From positions 1-42,218 of the forward strand of contig JAJZTS010000015.1 in NCBI GenBank assembly GCA_021848725.1: DNA of 42,218 nt. The letters are read 5' to 3'. A program made the position numbers and the translations under genes. Numbering within the stretch: the first letter of the stretch is position 1; each line of letters opens with the position of its first letter. The notes beneath the pieces are model-generated. The model searched no databases and was not told the DNA's origin. It saw only the letters and a list, made by a program, of their open reading frames with translations. Positions 39,937 through 42,218 of the stretch are shown here, one piece after another. This DNA is from Pseudomonadota bacterium (GTDB taxonomy: Bacteria; Pseudomonadota; Gammaproteobacteria; Burkholderiales; Thiobacillaceae).

Positions 39937-40701
39937 TCAGCTTAGCTCAACGACGACCGGGGCGTGGTCGGACGGCCGCTCCAGCTTGCGCGGCGCGGTG
40001 TCGATCGTGCAGGCCGTGCAGCGCTGGGCCAAGGCGTCGGACAACAAGATGTGATCGATGCGCAGCCCCATATTGCGCCGGAACGCGCCCTGGCGATAGT
40101 CCCACCAGGAATAGCTCTTCTCGGTCTGTTCGAACAGGCGGAAGGCGTCTTTGAAACCGAGTGCGAGCAGGGCGCGAAAGTGCGCGCGCTCCGGCCCGGA
40201 ACACAGCACCTGGTCTTGCCACGCGGCCGGGTCGTAGACGTCGCGGTCTTCCGGCGCGATGTTGAAGTCGCCGACCACGACAAGCTCCGGGTGCTGCGCC
40301 AGCTCGATCTTGAGCCAGGCGGCCAAGGCGTCGAGCCAAGCCAGCTTGTATTGGTATTTGTCGGAATCGACGCTCTGGCCGTTAGGCACATAGAGATCGA
40401 CGATACGCATATCGCCGACGGTGACCGCGAGCACCCGCTTCTGCTCGTCGGCCAGGCCGGGGATGCCGACCTGCACGTCTTGCAGCGCGTGGCGGCTCAG
40501 GATCGCGACGCCGTTATAGGTTTTCTGGCCGGCGAAGGCGACTTGATAGCCGGCGGCCTCGATCTCGGCGCGCGGAAAGTTGGCGTCCTCGGTCTTGGTC
40601 TCTTGCAGGCAGACCACATCGGCTTGGGTGACGGCCAGCCAATCGAGCAGATGCGGCAGGCGGACCTTCAGGGAGTTGACGTTCCAGGTGGCGAGTTTCA
40701 T
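39937..40701 (-). CDS. xthA: Exodeoxyribonuclease III XthA
   Basis: A 254-aa endonuclease/exonuclease/phosphatase-fold enzyme for base-excision repair, acting as AP endonuclease and 3'-5' exonuclease on double-stranded DNA. Seen: [18 protein letters not shown], the metal-binding glutamate in CLQETK (E34), DLYVPNGQS, the catalytic [37 protein letters not shown] and the terminal PSDHAPV. Full length with no missing residue. It ends 26 nt upstream of the nearest candidate NrdR box of nrdJ and lies just downstream of the exported glutaredoxin-like gene on the same strand. Confidence 0.98.
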   Translation of the reverse strand: MKLATWNVNSLKVRLPHLLDWLAVTQADVVCLQETKTEDANFPRAEIEAAGYQVAFAGQKTYNGVAILSRHALQDVQVGIPGLADEQKRVLAVTVGDMRIVDLYVPNGQSVDSDKYQYKLAWLDALAAWLKIELAQHPELVVVGDFNIAPEDRDVYDPAAWQDQVLCSGPERAHFRALLALGFKDAFRLFEQTEKSYSWWDYRQGAFRRNMGLRIDHILLSDALAQRCTACTIDTAPRKLERPSDHAPVVVELS

Positions 40702-40740
40702 GCGTTTCCGTGTGCCATGCCGGTGTGGCCGGCTGGCGCG

Positions 40741-41205
40741 TTATTTGGTTTTGCCGGCAGGCTTGTTCGCGGTCTTGCCGATCGCGTAGCCGGCGGCGCT
40801 CAACATTTGGCCCCAGGCGTTGGGGTCGAACCCCTTGAACGATTTGTCGCCGACCTTGAGCGCGGGGACCTCCAGCGCACCGACCAGTTTTTTCAGGTCG
40901 GTTGCGGCCTCGGCGTCGCTCTGCGGGTCTTTCAGGGTGTAGGCGATGTCGTTGCTGCCGAGCCAGGTCTTGGCGTCGTCGCACAGCGGGCCGCAGGCGA
41001 AGGCATAGAGCACGACGGCAGGTTTTTCTTGCGGTGCCGCGGCGGTCGCGGCCGATTTGGGCAGGCGGCTGGCGCGCTGCACATCCGCCGGTGGCATCCC
41101 GTCGGAGTAATGGGTGGTGCCGCTCGGGCCGATCCAGCGGTACACCTCGCCGGCGTGGACGGTCACGGGGATGCAGAGCAAGCCAAGCCAGACCAAGCGT
41201 TTCAT
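40741..41205 (-). CDS. Exported DUF4124/glutaredoxin-like protein
   Basis: A 154-aa protein with a signal peptide (MKRLVWLGLLCIPVTVHA), a short DUF4124 unit (GEVYRWIGPSGTTHYSDGMPP), a linker rich in Ala and Pro, and a glutaredoxin/thioredoxin-like domain beginning VVLYAFACGPLCDDAKTWL. The CGPLC pair is one residue longer than the normal CxxC. The later VPALKVGDKSFKGFDP matches the cis-Pro region. Perhaps a periplasmic thiol protein, although activity with the altered motif is uncertain. The ATG at 41203-41205 follows GGAGGG, favouring it over an ATG 12 nt earlier. It lies 21 nt downstream of the oligopeptidase gene and probably shares its transcript. Confidence 0.83.
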   Translation of the reverse strand: MKRLVWLGLLCIPVTVHAGEVYRWIGPSGTTHYSDGMPPADVQRASRLPKSAATAAAPQEKPAVVLYAFACGPLCDDAKTWLGSNDIAYTLKDPQSDAEAATDLKKLVGALEVPALKVGDKSFKGFDPNAWGQMLSAAGYAIGKTANKPAGKTK

Positions 41206-41226
41206 CGAGCCCTCCAATCGAATCGT

Positions 41227-42218
41227 CTAGACCATGCCATTGTGCCGCAACAGCGCGTCGATGGCAGGTTCGCGGCCGCGGAAGGCGATGAACGATTCCA
41301 GCGCATCGCGCGAGCCGCCGACGCCGAGGATCTCGCTCCAGAAGCGGCGGCCGGTCTCCGGGTTCAATACGCCGTCTTCCTCGAACAGGCTGTAGGCGTC
41401 GGCCGACAGCACCTCGGCCCACTTGTAGCTATAGTAGCCCGCGGCATAGCCGCCGGCGAAGATGTGCGAGAAGTTGTTGGGGAAACGGTTATACGCGGGC
41501 GGCATGACCACGGCCACCTGCCGGCGGATGCCGTCCAGCAATTGCAGCGCAGTCTGGCCCGCATTCGGGTCGAAGTCGTAATGCAGGTGCATGTCGAACA
41601 GCGCGAACTCCACTTGGCGCAGGGTCTGCATGCCGGCCTGGAAGTTCTTCGCCGCCAGCATCTTGTCGAACAGCGCGCGCGGCAAGGCCTCGCCGCTATC
41701 GACGTGTGCGGTCATGTGCTTGAGCACGTCCCATTCCCAGCAGAAATTCTCCATGAACTGCGACGGCAGCTCGACCGCGTCCCATTCGACGCCGTTGATG
41801 CCGGACACGCCCAGCTCCTCCACCTTGGTCAGCAGGTGGTGCAGGCCGTGGCCGAATTCGTGGAACAGCGTGATCACCTCGTCGTGGGTCAGCAGCGCCG
41901 GCTTGCCACCGACCGGGCGCGAGAAGTTGCAATTGAGATAGGCCACCGGGGTTTGGATCGCCCCGGCCTTCTTGCGCCGGCCGATGGCGTCGTCCATCCA
42001 GGCGCCGCCGCGTTTGGTCTCGCGGGCATAAAGGTCGAGGTAGAACTGGCCGATGAGTTGCCCGCTGCGGTCGTAGAGCGAATAGAACTGTACGTCGGCA
42101 TCCCAGACCGGGGCCGGGGTCGGCCGGATGTCGAGGCCGTACAGGGTCTCGGTCAGCTTGAACAGGCCGGCCAGCGCCTTGGGCTCGGGGAAGTACTGCT
42201 TCACTTCTTGCTCGGAGA
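41227..42218 (-). CDS. prlC: Oligopeptidase A (M3 family zinc metallopeptidase), C-terminal part, cut by window edge
   Basis: The last 330 residues of an M3 peptidase; the N-terminal half lies beyond position 42218. The zinc motif HEFGHGLHHLL is intact, with the third ligand in the downstream SGINGVEWDAVELPSQFMENF. Other family stretches are GQFYLDLYARETKRGGAWMDD, FSHIFAGGYAAGYYSYKWAEVLSADAY and GVLNPETGRRFWSEILGVGGSRD. The YAAGYYSYKW substrate-binding tyrosines are typical of oligopeptidase A/PrlC, a cytoplasmic enzyme that degrades signal peptides and short oligopeptides. Peptidyl-dipeptidase Dcp is a less likely alternative. The reading frame continues open to the edge. Confidence 0.95.
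   Translation of the reverse strand, partial: SEQEVKQYFPEPKALAGLFKLTETLYGLDIRPTPAPVWDADVQFYSLYDRSGQLIGQFYLDLYARETKRGGAWMDDAIGRRKKAGAIQTPVAYLNCNFSRPVGGKPALLTHDEVITLFHEFGHGLHHLLTKVEELGVSGINGVEWDAVELPSQFMENFCWEWDVLKHMTAHVDSGEALPRALFDKMLAAKNFQAGMQTLRQVEFALFDMHLHYDFDPNAGQTALQLLDGIRRQVAVVMPPAYNRFPNNFSHIFAGGYAAGYYSYKWAEVLSADAYSLFEEDGVLNPETGRRFWSEILGVGGSRDALESFIAFRGREPAIDALLRHNGMV

Overview
The window is a GC-rich, densely packed bacterial chromosome segment. The protein families and gene order suggest a betaproteobacterium, perhaps of the Nitrosomonadales, Rhodocyclales or Hydrogenophilales type. The supporting signs are LPS genes (waaA, tolC), a ubiJ-ubiB ubiquinone pair, the order isoaspartyl-methyltransferase/rhodanese/tolC/waaA, secA divergent from dciA, and short dispersed palindromic repeats. 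No phage, IS element, CRISPR array, tRNA or rRNA was seen.

Layout. 1-6400: a truncated CLC chloride channel gene, a small orphan gene with its own terminator, a thiC-glcG operon behind a TPP riboswitch, and a P-type ATPase resembling Na,K-ATPases (type IIC). 6400-10000: a Pcm-like methyltransferase, rhodanese and TolC genes run towards waaA. 10150-18780: a surface-polysaccharide operon of eight genes. Its ends (UDP-glucuronate 4-epimerase, and a WbpV/WbpL/WbpM-like module) are GC-rich. Its middle (flippase, FkbM methyltransferase, two glycosyltransferases) looks more AT-rich and was probably exchanged horizontally. 18776-27580: housekeeping genes (FAD oxidoreductase, MidA-like methyltransferase, secA, dciA, aroK, a VanZ-family protein, a DHH phosphoesterase) with two conserved genes of unknown function after secA.

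27570-33000: a ubiJ-ubiB-Na+/solute symporter operon runs opposite to mtnA overlapping a class II aldolase. That pair suggests methylthioadenosine salvage by the DHAP shunt. 33000-35850: small exported proteins (DUF302, a Thr-rich four-Cys protein, a GGCT-fold protein) and repeat-rich intergenic DNA. 35850-42218: a class II (B12-dependent) ribonucleotide reductase interrupted by a full-length intein with homing-endonuclease motifs, then xthA, a DUF4124/glutaredoxin-like exported protein and a truncated M3 oligopeptidase gene.

The most notable items are four. (i) A c-di-GMP-I (GEMM-I) riboswitch lies in the leader of the Thr-rich exported protein gene, with a promoter, a Shine-Dalgarno-sequestering platform and a terminator all visible. 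(ii) A 379-residue intein sits at the conserved TNP|C site of NrdJ. (iii) mtnA and the aldolase are translationally coupled, and the aldolase has all four FucA catalytic positions. (iv) The thiC TPP riboswitch has a dispersed repeat lying between aptamer and ribosome-binding site.
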